From Cannabis sativa (Eukaryota; Streptophyta; Magnoliopsida; Rosales; Cannabaceae), in the NCBI RefSeq assembly GCF_029168945.1, contig NC_083610.1, positions 78,235,580 through 78,299,579 of the forward strand: a stretch of 64,000 nucleotides of DNA, written 5' to 3'. The notes under the pieces were generated by a model. The model did not search any database. It was given only the letters and a program-made list of their open reading frames with translations, and was not told the origin of the DNA. The translations under genes were made by a program, and so were the position numbers. The stretch's first letter is position 1; the number at the start of each line of letters is the position of its first letter. Below are positions 11,764-23,497 of this stretch, in pieces.

Positions 11764-12222
11764 TAGGGGTGGCAATTCGTGTTCGCGGGTCGTGTTCGTG
11801 TCGTGTCGAGACCCATGTATAACAGGTACACGCTTGACCCCAAACACGACCCGTTTAATAATCGTGTCAAAAAATGAAACCCGAACACGACCCGTTTATA
11901 AACGGGTTTACACGACACGACCCGTGTAACCCGTTTATAAGTATATTTTGTTTAAACATGTCAACTAATAACACGTTTATGAAGTATTTAACACGTTTAT
12001 AATCTATTTATGACACGTTAAAGTACTAAAATAACTTTAAATAGGTCATTAACGGGTCAATATCGTGTTAGGCGTATCAACCCGAACACGACCAGTTTAT
12101 TAAACGGGTTATACGATTCAACCCGAACACGACCCAAACCCATTTAAGGCAAACCCAAACCCGCTAACTCTCGTGCGGGTTTCGAGTCGTGTCATCGTGT
12201 TTGACCCGTTTTGCCGGCCCTA
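11764..12222. mobile_element. hAT-type non-autonomous (MITE-like) element
   Basis: A 459-bp unit starting TAGGGGTGGCAATTCGTG. The reverse complement of its right end starts TAGGGCCGGCAAAACGGG, giving a short imperfect terminal inverted repeat. It is flanked by 8-bp repeats CTCTAGAT (11756-11763) and CTCCAGAT (12223-12230) with one mismatch, as expected for hAT transposases. The interior is built of many CGTGT, CACGACCCG and AACGGGT motifs in both orientations. It has no coding capacity. Elements of this look are common in eudicot genomes. Confidence 0.75.
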
Positions 12223-12379
12223 CTCCAGATCTTTCAAAGACAAACCTATTTTTTCCAAGGTTTATTTAAACATGGTATTTGATGATGTTGTATCATCAAT
12301 CATCACCTTTGCCACTGATACCTAAGAAATTTCATTAGTACAGGTTGAGGTTGCTTACGCTTGACTGCTTTTGTCCCCC

Positions 12380-12778
12380 AACGTAAATTGTTGATTTTTA
12401 TGGTTCATATCAGAATTATAAAAGCGGAAGGAGAATTTTAATGAAACAACTTTTATCTAATATAAACCATAAGCTTAAAGATCTCAACATAATAAATATA
12501 GATTAAATCTAATAGAAATTCAATTACCTATTGATGTCAATCAGGGTATTCTTGATTCTTTCCGTATAACAATCGAACATCCAATCCAAGAACTTGATTG
12601 AAGAATCTACACATTGATCTTCCAAGCTAGCCTCAACACTCAGGAATGGAGTGGGCTATTAGATCTTATTTGGATGAACAGATTTAGGTATTACAGTTTG
12701 TACTCAACTCATGAGACACTATAATGAGATTAGAGTTTTAATCTCACACACAAATAGAATAGTGTGTACACGTGTGAG

Positions 12779-12865
<87 letters not shown>

Positions 12866-12874
12866 TGTGTCGGC

Positions 12875-12924
<50 letters not shown>

Positions 12925-14270
12925 TGAAAAAAATCAATCATATTTTCTCTTTAATTTCTTTGTTTATTTCTCTTCTTTACCGTTGTTATTTATGATACTA
13001 TATATCCCTACATATAGTGTTATAAATAAAGTCTTTAATCTTTTATTTAAAATAAAAGATAAATATCTCATTTGATTTGAATTCAAAATTCAAGTTTAAA
13101 TATAAATATCAAATAACTGAATATTAAAATATCAGTAGATCTTTTATTTTAATAATTATCTTTTTAATTAAATAATTATTCAATAATATATTTAATTAAT
13201 AATTAAAAATAATTAACTTAATTTAATTTAAATTATATATTTTAACTTAATAAAATAATTAAATCAAATTAACCATGGGTCTTTATATGTCACCCTACAC
13301 GTGTAGAATAGGTCATATTTTACGGTCCAAAATTGATTTCTCAATTTTGCCACAAATAAGATTTATTATTTATTCTACCAATAAATAATAATTGATTAAT
13401 TCTCATTAATCTCTTATTTCACAAGGATTAAAATAAATATCATTTTCTCTAAAATAATATAGTTCTCTCTTCTATTTCTCTCTTTAATATTATTTAATAA
13501 TAATATTATATTTAACTAATTTATTTTACAATTCATAATTATCATAATTAATCAAAACAATAATTTCATAAATCATTATTTTGCCCTTAAGAGTTTACTT
13601 CCCATGAAAATTAATTCTTACTCGACATTTATTCATTAAATAAAATTTTTCCATGTATAGTGTTGTATATAACTTGGGGATCATGGACCTATATTTTAAA
13701 ACTCCAATAAACCCAAGATTACCATCAATCTCATCAACAAAATAATCTGTTTTATTAATTCTATTATTACTCCACTATAAATATAAAATTGTACTCTTTG
13801 ATAATATAGAATTATATTTACAAAATTCTTACTTATAGTCTATTGATATAATCAATATAAGTAGCACGCTCTCCAATTATTAGTTCATAATTAAAGTTCG
13901 TCAAAACACTGTTTTACCCTTCTAATTATTTATTGATTTTTTATGTACCATTAATTTAATGTGATACAGTTAATTTATAACTTATTATAGATTTGGATCC
14001 AATTGTTAGTACTCCCAGAATTAATAAGTGAATTAATATTAGATCTATTAAAAAAGTTTGGATTCCACAATAATAAATTGATAAAATTATTCCATTAATT
14101 TTTATATTTATATAAAGAAAGAATACTAAAGTCGGTGTTATTCTTATTTTATTCAGTCATTTATGGTATAATCTTCGTTACATGTATATCATCATCACAT
14201 TGTAATTCTATTGCATTACTTTTAAAAACAAAGTTTGATTCCATTACAATTCCTATCACAACACACTAAA
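12380..14270 (-). repeat. Probable decayed copia-like LTR, minus strand
   Basis: About 1.9 kb whose layout parallels the minus-strand copia solo LTRs at 34241-36097 and 36598-38490: text near the left end reading AAAGCGGAAG, a middle part with TTTTGCCCTT, and then GGGGATCATGGACCTATAT where those copies have a 'gggaccacgggtctatat' phrase. Sequence identity is low, so it would be a different family. No flanking repeat or exact ends were found. The GA microsatellite at 12781-12921 lies inside it. Confidence 0.42.
12781..12921. repeat. GA/TC microsatellite, interrupted
   Basis: Two long (GA)n runs, about 12781-12862 and 12877-12921, separated by GTGTGTGTCGGCGTGA. Open frames through it on both strands encode only Arg-Glu or Ser-Leu repeats and are artefacts. 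Confidence 0.97.
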
Positions 14271-14343
14271 CATGCCAATATCTTATTTTTTTTAATTATT
14301 ATTTATTAGTTTTCTCTACATTCATCTTACGTAATAAAAGAGG

Positions 14344-15217
14344 GGAATTTTGATTTTATATACTTAAAAAATTAAAAAAATTTATTATTAAACCAAAAAT
14401 CTAAACCCTAAAAAAACAATGCTTTTTTTTTAAAACCCCAAAAATACCCCCCTCACAATTCACCTATTCTCTCTCTTTGCATCATCTCTCTCTCTCTCTC
14501 TCTCTCGATCTCACATCCCAACCGCCCACCCTCACCACCACCTCCGACCTCCATCCTCCGACCTCCGACCCTCACCGCCACCTCCGACCACCCGCACCAA
14601 CACCCCGACCCAGCCCCACTCTCTCGGACTGCCCAAAAGTCGCACCCCGAAAGCCCACTCTCTCTTCCTCTCTCTGAAATCGCAGAAAAAAAAAATTTTC
14701 TCCCAGGTCCGATGGGGTCTGACCAATCGGACCCATGGTCCGACCATCGGACCTGGGTCTCTCTTCCTCTCTCTGAAAACGCAAAAAAAATAAAAAAAAT
14801 AAAAAAATTGCTCCCAGGTCCGATGGTCGGACCATGGGTCTGATTGGTCGGACCATCGGACCTGGGAGCAATTTTTTTTTTCTGCGATTTCAGAGAGAGG
14901 AAGAGAGAGTGGGCTTTCGGGGTGCGACTTTTGGACGATCCGAGAGAGTGGGGCTGGGTCGGGGTGTTGGTGCGGGTGGTCGGAGGTGGCGCTGAGGGTC
15001 GGAAGTCGGAGGATGGAGGTCGGAGGTGGTGGTGAGGGTGGGCGGTTGGGATGTGAGATAGAGAGAGAGAGATGATGCAGAGAAAGAGAATGGGTGAATT
15101 GTGAAGGGGGTATTTTTAGGGTTTTGAAAAAAAAAAGCATAGTTTTTTTTAGGGTTTAGATTTTTGGTTTAATAATAAATTTTTTTAATTTTTTAAGTAT
15201 ATAAAATCAAATTTCCC
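14344..15217. mobile_element. Foldback Mutator-like element with 9-bp TSD
   Basis: An 874-bp near-palindrome. The left end begins GGAATTTTGATTTTATATAC, and the reverse complement of the right end begins GGGAAATTTGATTTTATATA. The two arms stay alignable for roughly 400 bp each, through CT/GA runs and CCGACC-rich blocks, towards a centre near 14780. The flanks carry a perfect 9-bp direct repeat TAAAAGAGG at 14335-14343 and 15218-15226, which is the Mutator-superfamily signature. Several smaller palindromes built from GGTCCGATGGTCGGACC-like text lie near the centre (14704-14870). The open frames are strand-symmetric reflections of the arms and are not genes. Confidence 0.82.
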
Positions 15218-15589
15218 TAAAAGAGGAAGTGGGTACCATCCATCTCTTGAAGCAAATAATTTGACCTATAAACTCAAAAGGCATTTACTTAAAAAAGTAG
15301 GATTTGATTTTAGGGTGCTTAATTTGCTTTCAATAGCCAGACTTGAATGTACTCTTTCCCTTGAAATGATCATTCATCACCATATACCTCTTTTTCTGTG
15401 TCCGGGTTGATGATGCATGCATCAGATGACTCATATGTGTGATTGTACAAATAAATATTAAATATTAAATATTTTATAATTACAATTATTCTTAATGGTA
15501 ATGTTAGATCCCTTGAATCATTTTATTATTAGCCAATCATTTCTTCTTTCAGTTTATTAAATACTCTCAACTATTATTCTATTTCTATA

Positions 15590-15955
15590 TAACTTTTTAA
15601 ATTTAAATTTTAATGGTAAAATTCTCCAAACTACTGAGCTATATTAACAAATTTAAAGTTACATCTATTTTTCACAGTTAAGTGTACACTTTTATACATG
15701 TAGCACATCTATATTAATACACCTAATATTATTATTTAGAAATCATAAAAGGATATTTTAAAATTTATAATATTTTTTATTTTTATAATTTTATTTAATT
15801 TTAAAATAAATTTTGAAATAATAATATTAATTATACCAATATAAATGTGTAAGTGTATACATAAATAGTCTATGGTGGCACACCTTAAATTTGTTAACAG
15901 TTTAGTAGTTTAGAAGTTTTACCACTAAAATTTAAACTTAAAAAATTAAATGCAA
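15590..15955. mobile_element. Short inverted-repeat (MITE-like) element
   Basis: The left arm (about 15597-15660: AAATTTTAATGGTAAAATTC, later TTAACAAATTTAAA) matches the reverse complement of the right arm (about 15880-15950: TAAATTTGTTAAC, later TTTTACCACTAAAATTT). The space between is AT-rich. No clear TSD was found, so the superfamily is open. Confidence 0.5.
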
Positions 15956-16221
15956 GTGAAACGATAATTGTAAAGGTTTAGCCAAAAACTCCATCAAACT
16001 TGTCTTTCTATATTTTTTCAATTTCATCACAACATAATAAATTTATATATATTTTTCTTTGAAAAAAGTTAAGTAATTTATATATTTGTATGACAAAGAA
16101 AGATCCATCATTTAGAAATAAGACAAATTTACACAATTCTAAATTTTATTAAATTATTATTTATTGAAGATCATACATATTATATGAAATTTACATTTCA
16201 ACTACAAAAAATCAAGTTATT

Positions 16222-16596
16222 TAGGGATTGATTAGTTTGTGATTCAAAAATTGTGTTTTTTAAAAATGTGTTTTGGAAACAAAAATTTAAATTTTGTAAG
16301 TAAAAAATTGTTTCTAAATATGTGATTGGTTGTAGTGTGATTTAATATTTTTGAGTTTTAAAAAATTGAATATGTGATTGGTTGAGAATCTCAAAATAAA
16401 AAAGTAAGAGAATAATTGGAGAATTTTTGGATTTTATGATTTGAAAACATAAAAAAATATAAAAATGGTGTTTTCATTTTTTAGCCTAAAACTCAAAATA
16501 ATATTCAAATTTTGTTTTTGAAAACACTCAACCAATCAAAAATTCTTATGTGAACCCCCACCATTTTAATTTTCAAATCCTAAACCAAACTATCCA
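16222..16596. mobile_element. Possible AT-rich MITE with weak terminal inverted repeats
   Basis: The left end, GGGATTGATTAGTTTGTGAT, is imperfectly complementary to the right end, whose reverse complement reads TGGATAGTTTGGTTTAGGAT. The middle contains internal repeats of ATATGTGATTGGTTG (16319 and 16370 areas) with an inverted partner CAACCAATCA near 16530. No secure TSD. Confidence 0.4.
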
Positions 16597-16599
16597 AAT

Positions 16600-18490
16600 T
16601 TTTTTAATATAATTAATAAAAATTCAATGCACTTAAAATAACTAACTTTTCTTATACGACGACGGCTAAATAAACAAAAGAGCTAATCACAAGTGGGATT
16701 TCTTTTTATTCTATAATTAGTCATTATAAATTTATCACAATTATTAACAATATAATTAAGCTTCATTTTTTTTTAATTAATAAGCATATAGTATATGTAT
16801 ATTGAGTAGTATTTTCAGAATGTGTAGACATTTAATTAATTGGGTTTCATTTTCTTTAGTTACCAAAGTATGGTTTTGTTTCTCATGTGGACCACTTTCA
16901 AGAGCACCTGCTTTATAGAAAGAAGAAAGCAGTCACAATTAATTAGTAGCTTTCAAATTATAATCAATTAGTTAATATATATATACTTCTAAGTACTAAC
17001 TAATTATTATGATCATGCTTTTCAGAAAATATATTTTAATTGATATGAATATGATGATTTGATATGACTAGGTCAATCTTATTATCCAATAGTAAAAATT
17101 TCAACTAGATCATTCTCACGACATAATCAAAAACAATAAACAAGTGTACATAAATTATTATTTTCTATAATTTATGTATATATACATATATTTTTGGAGC
17201 CAACTAGATTGGTCAACATAATAATATTGTTTCATAAATTCAATTTTTTGGTTCGCAAGTTGCTAAGAAAGTTGAATAATAATTGATACATATACACTAA
17301 ATATTATTAGAGACCGATGGTAAGAAAGTAAGTCTACATTACATCCTAAAGGAAGTGTTGGTATTTAAGATAATTTTTTAATCCAATTTTTTATATAAGT
17401 TATTTAAAAGTATTTGTAAATTTTTTAAAAAATTTAAATAATTTATAATACCAAAAATAAAATTTACATATTTTGTTGTACGTAGGATTATTTTTTCTTA
17501 GACACATGATAATTAACTATTTAAGCTTTCTTTTTAATATTGTAAACTATTCGAAAGTTTCTTAAAATGTTTAAATAACTTTAACTAATTACAATACATG
17601 TGATCATAAAAGAAAGAAGTTTTTTTTTATTATTTTTACACTTCAAAATAGTTTTTTTTTTTTTTTTTTTTTTTTGCATTTTTACAAAATTTTACATAAA
17701 AATCCCTATTACAACTAGCGCTGCAATTTAATTTGCAACAAAAAATCGTACAGAAACCCTTATTGCAACTAGCGATGTAACCCCTTTACAAACCCAAACT
17801 GTAAATTTGAAGAAAAAAAATTAAAAAATAGTATATATAGTAATTTCCCTAAAAAAAATTAAATTTTTTTCTAAATACCGAAACAAATAAAAATCTACTA
17901 AAAAAATCACCCATAAACGGTCTACTACATAAATTTCTAAAAATATATATTTTTATATTATATATACAATACTTTAGAGTGTTGAGTTAATTTGTCCCTC
18001 ACGAGTGGCCCACCACCAGTCACAAAAAAGACCAAACCAAAACTTCTTTGATTTTCCATAGAAAGGTAATTCGGAACACTCCATGCCCATTCCTCATCAT
18101 AACCATCCATGCCTATATATGTGGTAGTTATGCTTTGCAATATGAGGGATGTTAGTTTGAACTAGAATTGTAAGTTGGTGTGTGTCGAGTTAATCTGATT
18201 TGTATTTTGAAAAGGTTTGCAAAAATATAAGTTGTATCGTGCCGGACTATAACAAAATATAAATTGTTATGTTAATAATTTGGTATAGTAAGCTCAACAT
18301 GATTAATAGATTCAATATTTTTGTACCGCGTTCAAATTTGTATCATATTTTACTCAAGCCAACCTGTTTTACTTAATTAGATCACCAACTCACTTTCTTA
18401 TACGGATTCAATGTTAGCTTCATATTTTCATGTTTTTATTATAATTAATGGGCTAATTATTAAACTATATATATTTTAAATATTTTTTAA
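16600..18490. other. AT-rich intergenic DNA
   Basis: A T homopolymer lies at about 17651-17675. Next to it, 17700-17800 has two imperfect direct repeats around ATTACAACTAGCG and ATTGCAACTAGCG. A 60-codon minus-strand frame at 17958-18140 stands out as less AT-rich but resembles no known protein. No gene is supported. Confidence 0.6.
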
Positions 18491-18890
18491 CAATAACTAT
18501 ACATAATTATGTAAAAAAAAATTACAAAAATTACATAATATACTAAAAATTTGAAAAAAAAATTACAAGAATACGTTAATAAGAAAAAATATTCATTTTC
18601 ACTTTGAACTTTTTTATTTATAAAAATATCTTTTCAGTAAAAATAATAAACTATTTTTCTGGTTGTTTTATAGTTTATTTATAATTGTATTATAGTTGTT
18701 ATGTGATTATTTTTTAGTTATTTTATAGTTTATTTATAATTGTAGTGAGATTAATTTCTCGTTATTTTTTAATTATTTTTTTTTTATTTTTTACTGAGGA
18801 AAGTGTATATATATATAATTTTAAAGTTAGGTGTATTTTTATAATTAAAAATTTTAAGCCGTGAAATTATAAATAAAACATAAAAAAAAT
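18490..18890 (+). repeat. Dispersed AT-rich repeat, copy 1
   Basis: It aligns over about 400 bp with the reverse complement of 26250-26640. Shared landmarks in the same order are AATACGTTAATA / GATACGTCAATA, TGAACTTTTTTATTTATAAA, TTATAGTTGTATTATAGTTGT-like text, and a terminal AAAAATTTTAAGC(C/T)GT. It is probably part of a transposon family, but no TSD was found. Confidence 0.6.
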
Positions 18891-18976
18891 ACTTTTAAAA
18901 AAATTTCAAAAAATAATTAAAATTATTAAAATTTTAATATTTACTATCATTTCAATTAATATATAATTGATAAATC

Positions 18977-18977
<1 letters not shown>

Positions 18978-19039
<62 letters not shown>
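18978..19039. repeat. (ATT)n microsatellite
   Basis: About 20 uninterrupted ATT/TTA units. Confidence 0.97.
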
Positions 19040-19824
19040 CAAATTAGTAGTTTCTAATATATTACATTTTTAAGTTAATACTTACTTATGGTGCCTTCGA
19101 ATTTTGAGAGATAAGCTAGGGAATTGTTAAAAGATAGCATTGGTATTTATTGTGAATATTGTACCACATAAAATAAATGTAAAATATTGAACTAAAAACA
19201 TGGACTATTTTACTTATCGCTAATTAGTTTTAAAATAGAACTTTATTATTTTTAACATGTTATTAAAGTTATATCCCTTGCGAGCATGTGATCTTATCCG
19301 ATCTGCACAAATAAAATCTCATAATTCTCAACAGTATTTAATGTCTTTCTCAATGTCATATTATTATTGGTATAATTAAATCTCAATTTTATATAACTTA
19401 AGAAAATATCTCATAAAATACAACCTATAAAAATAATAGTGTACTCCATAAAACATCATCCATTCCATGCCTATTTATGAATCCGATAAGTGCAAGTTTG
19501 GTAACTATTGGACGAGTGTTTTTTTATTTTAGGTTTGAAGTCCTTTGCAGAGTATGGGGTCCACCACCACGTCCATATCAGAAACCCAAAAATAACTAAA
19601 ATCTGTTTATTCACTTGCTTAAAAAGTCGGTGATCATAAAATAATCATCATCACCATAACAATTACAATCAGCTATGGTTTAAGTAGCTTAATCAAACAA
19701 ACTGATCACTACTCTGAGTAAACTTAAAGCTAAACAACTGTAGGACCGATCGTAGGCTAACATTTTCACTTCACACGCGAACTTCAAAACCAAACTAACG
19801 ACGGTTGAAGCCTCAACAAAAACC

Positions 19825-19826
<2 letters not shown>

Positions 19827-19870
<44 letters not shown>

Positions 19871-19921
19871 ACCTCTCTCTCTGCTACTTCATACGTTTAC
19901 TAAATTATATAATATATATAC
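19827..19921 (+). promoter_or_regulatory. CT-rich tract and TATA-like sequence upstream of the kinase gene
   Basis: A (CT)n run at 19827-19867 and a second at about 19873-19882 lie 175-230 bp before the ATG, as is common in plant 5' UTRs and core promoters. A TATA-like stretch (TATATAATATATATAC) lies near 19905-19921. With the CT runs upstream of it, the TATA-like text may simply be AT-rich leader. The transcription start is not determinable here. Confidence 0.4.
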
Positions 19922-20055
19922 TATTTAACCTCATAAATGAATCCACAAATGGAAAAACAAAACAACCCAATAACTGGAAGTTGATTCTTTATGTTATAAA
20001 TTAAACGACTTTGAAGAAAAAAAACAAAGACAAATAATAATACTAATAACAGAGA

Positions 20056-23000
20056 ATGTTGCAGAATGGTTTTCCTGGAGAACGAGAAGTTGAAAGCTCC
20101 GGTGGCCGGACGGTGTTGGTGGGTATAAAGTTAGACTCTCCGAGTAGAGAGTTGCTTACATGGGCTTTGGTCAAAGTGGCTCAGCCTGGTGACTGTGTGA
20201 TTGCTTTGCATGTTCTTGGCAAAAATGGTAAGAGAAATTGGATTTTTGGGTGTTTTGGGTAATTGGGTTTTGTTTGGAGACTGATTAAGTTTTGGTATGT
20301 GGAATGTTTTGTAGAGATTTTGGATCGAGACGGGAAATCAACGCTTCTTTCGCTTGTCAAAGCTTTCGACTCTGTTCTTGCTGTATATGAAGGTTTCTGC
20401 AACTTAAAACAGGTTGATTTCTCACACAATATTATATAACACCTTTTTATGTTGGTTTCATTTCATTCATTTGCTCCATTTTCTAATTTTGTTATATGAG
20501 ACAATGATATAAGTAAGAAGACAAAGTAAATTTGGATCAGATATATTTTCTTTGTCGTTTTTGTCAAGTTAATTTTCCAGAAATACCAAACTCAAAACAA
20601 GCTGAAAATTTTAATGTTGGGTTACATAATAAACATACATTTGTTTATTTATTTTTCTCCGTTGCAAAATTTTGCAGGTGGATCTTAAACTGAAGATTTG
20701 CAGAGGAGCTTCAGTGAAGAAAATTTTAGTTCGAGAGGCTGATTCTTATTGTGCGAGTAGACTTATATTAGGAACTGCTCGAAACCACCATACAATCCGT
20801 TCAACTACTTCTGTAGCCAAGTATTGTGCCAAAAAACTGGATAAGGATTGTGGTGTTCTCGCTGTAAACAACGGGAAAATTGTCTTCAAAAGAGAAAGTA
20901 GTTCATCAGGAAAAACTGGTAACCCAAAAGGTTTAGTTAACTCATTTCGTACATTACTAAATTGGGTATGTCGGAAAAATCTTAATTGGGTAAATTTTTT
21001 GTTTGCAGGTAAAGAAGAAGATCAACACCGAACTGATGTTGTGGGCGGGTTGTCCCTTACACTAAATGAGACCCCAAAAGGAGTAAATGATGATCATTGC
21101 AGTGACTGCAAAGTTCCGGACTTCAACGAGAGCACAGTTAAAAAAAAGAGCTGTACAATCTGTACCCCCATATCTTCTTTGTCACCTAAATCTTTTGACC
21201 AAACCACTAAAGAGAGAGAAAAAGACGAGTCTTTGGCTCTAGTTGAGGTCCATAAAGCAGAGCCTGCGGAAAATTCAATCTCTTTAGTGATCCGAGAATT
21301 GCCCGAAGCTAGACCCGGCTGGCCGTTACTTCGATGCACCACCTTACCGGACCGGAGTGAACCGGAAAAGATTATGGTGCGGCAGATCTCAGTGGTTCAG
21401 TGGGCAATGCAACTCCCAACTCGGCAAATTTCATCTAATGGTGAGTTTGGTCCTAGTGAAGATCAGTCTTCTTCCAATCTTAATAGTGAAAGTGGAGCAA
21501 TTGTTCCGGTGGATTCAGAAACGACAACAACGAAATCTTCACCGAGTACCAAAACCTTACCCCGCCGGGAGTTGGAGGGTCTTCATGAGAAGTACTCCTC
21601 AACATGCAGATTGTTCAAGTATCAAGAACTCCTATCAGCAACATCAAATTTCTTGCCAGGTTCGTTTCAAAAACGACTTACTTTTTATTTTCATTACAGT
21701 TTTTGTTTAAGGTAAGGTTCTAAAAACCATTTCTTTTCTTCTCAAAATTCCAGAAAATCTGATCGGAAGAGGTGGAAGCAGTCAAGTGTACAGAGGCTCC
21801 CTTCCCGACGGCAAAGAATTAGCTGTGAAAATCTTAAAGCCGTCTGAAGATGTAATTAAAGAGTTTGTGCTTGAAATAGAGATCATTAATACTTTAAACC
21901 ACAACAACATTATTTCCCTTATGGGGTTCTCTTTTGAGGACAATAATCTTCTCTTGGTCTATGATTTCTTATCTAGAGGAAGCCTTGAAGAGAATCTTCA
22001 TGGTATATACAATTTGTTTGTCTTTTTCTTTTTTATGAAAATTTTACAAGTACAATAACCAAATTTATCAACTATCTTCTTTCTTGTGATGAATAATAAT
22101 TTATAGGGAAGAAGAAAGATGTGGTTGCATTTGGTTGGAATGAGAGATTCAAGGTTGCTTTGGGTGTGGCTGAGGCTTTGGATTACTTGCATAGCGGTTG
22201 TGCTCAACCTGTTATCCATAGAGATGTTAAATCCTCTAATATACTGTTATCTGATGATTTTGAGCCACAGGTAACCAGTGTTAAAGACTCTGAGATCTTT
22301 TAAGTTTGATTACTATTAGTTACTACTTTGTACTGATCTGCTTTCTACATGGACTTTTTCAGCTCTCTGATTTTGGACTCGCTAAGTGGGCTTCAACCTT
22401 ATCATCACATATAACTTGTACTGATGTTGCAGGGACTTTTGGGTATGTGAAAAATCTGATCTTATTATCACAACTATATTATGTATTATTGTCTTTTCTC
22501 TTTTTAGTTTGTATAAGTTAATGCTAATGACACCTGATTTTGCTGCAGTTACCTTGCACCTGAATACTTCATGTATGGCAAAGTAAATAACAAGATTGAT
22601 GTATATGCATTTGGGGTTGTACTCTTAGAGCTTCTTTCAGGAAGAAAGCCTATAAACAGTGACTATCCAAAAGGCCAGGAGAGCCTAGTCATGTGGGTAT
22701 GTCTCTCTACTTGAAAAGGAAAAAAATGAACCTTTTAATGTATGTTTTTCTAAAGAATTTTCTTTTTTAACTGGGGAATAAACTTTTTTGTGCAGGCTAA
22801 GCCAATTCTTTATGGGGGGAAAGTTTCTGAGTTACTAGATCCATGCTTGGGCACTAATTATGAGCAGGACCAGTTGGAAAGAATGGTTTTAGCAGCTACT
22901 CTTTGCATTAAGCGAGCTCCTCGAGCTAGGCCTCAAATGAGTCTCGTAAGTCAGCTCACTTATTGCTCTTAAATTTCTTCAATGAGCCTAGGCTGTCAGC

Positions 23001-23497
23001 TGTTTGGTGGGCATGGAATAGCACATAAAAGTTATGAATCCAGACATGCAATGCAAACCCAATTTTAGAATTCAGTACAAAACAATTAACCTCTTTGAAA
23101 GTCACATTGGCATTTAATGATGTTATTGTTATACCCTTTTACTTCAATTGTTGAAGAGTTTCAACTCCCTATTAATATTTTATAGTACACTATTGGAAAC
23201 TAGACAAGCTTTATTAATGGTCTATAATTTTGATGATAATCACAGGTTGTAAAACTTCTTCAAGGTGACCCTGAGATAACTAAATGGGCAAGGCTACAAG
23301 TTCTTGATGTGAGGGAAGCTGACATTGTGGACGAGGACGAAGCTTTTCCACGTTGTAATCTGCAATCACATCTAAACCTTGCACTGCTTGATGTGGAGGA
23401 TGACTCAGTCTCCATGAGCAGCAGCAGCATTGATCAAAGTGTGTCATTAGAGGATTACTTGCAAGGCCGGTGGAGCCGCTCATCGAGCTTTGACTAA
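20056..23497 (+). CDS. STUNTED-like receptor-like cytoplasmic kinase with N-terminal USP domain
   Basis: Ten exons inferred from GT-AG borders and reading phase: 20056-20227, 20315-20412, 20678-20918, 21009-21659, 21754-22002, 22107-22270, 22363-22442, 22549-22696, 22796-22945, 23246-23497, giving 734 residues. Residues about 18-155 are a universal-stress-protein fold ([35 protein letters not shown]). About 155-375 is a polar linker. About 385-660 is a Ser/Thr kinase: Gly loop [11 protein letters not shown], catalytic Lys in [17 protein letters not shown] near 506, SDFGLAKW near 528, GYLAPEYF near 555. No signal peptide or membrane helix is seen, so it is probably cytoplasmic and an active kinase. 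Substrate unknown. The family is known from Arabidopsis STUNTED, linked to growth and gibberellin response. Intron 3 (20919-21008) is 90 nt, a multiple of three and free of stops, so a 764-residue form is possible. Confidence 0.92.

Noticed and set aside
12719..13075. Open frames of Ser-Leu or Arg-Glu repeats on both strands
   Set aside because: They are translations of a GA/TC microsatellite, not proteins.
14477..15140. Pro-rich frame on the minus strand and similar frames on the plus strand in the foldback element
   Set aside because: They mirror each other because the DNA is an inverted repeat. No domain, and the frames are explained by the palindrome.
18978..19039. Regular ATT repeats considered as a CRISPR-like or satellite array
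   Set aside because: A plain trinucleotide microsatellite with no spacers.
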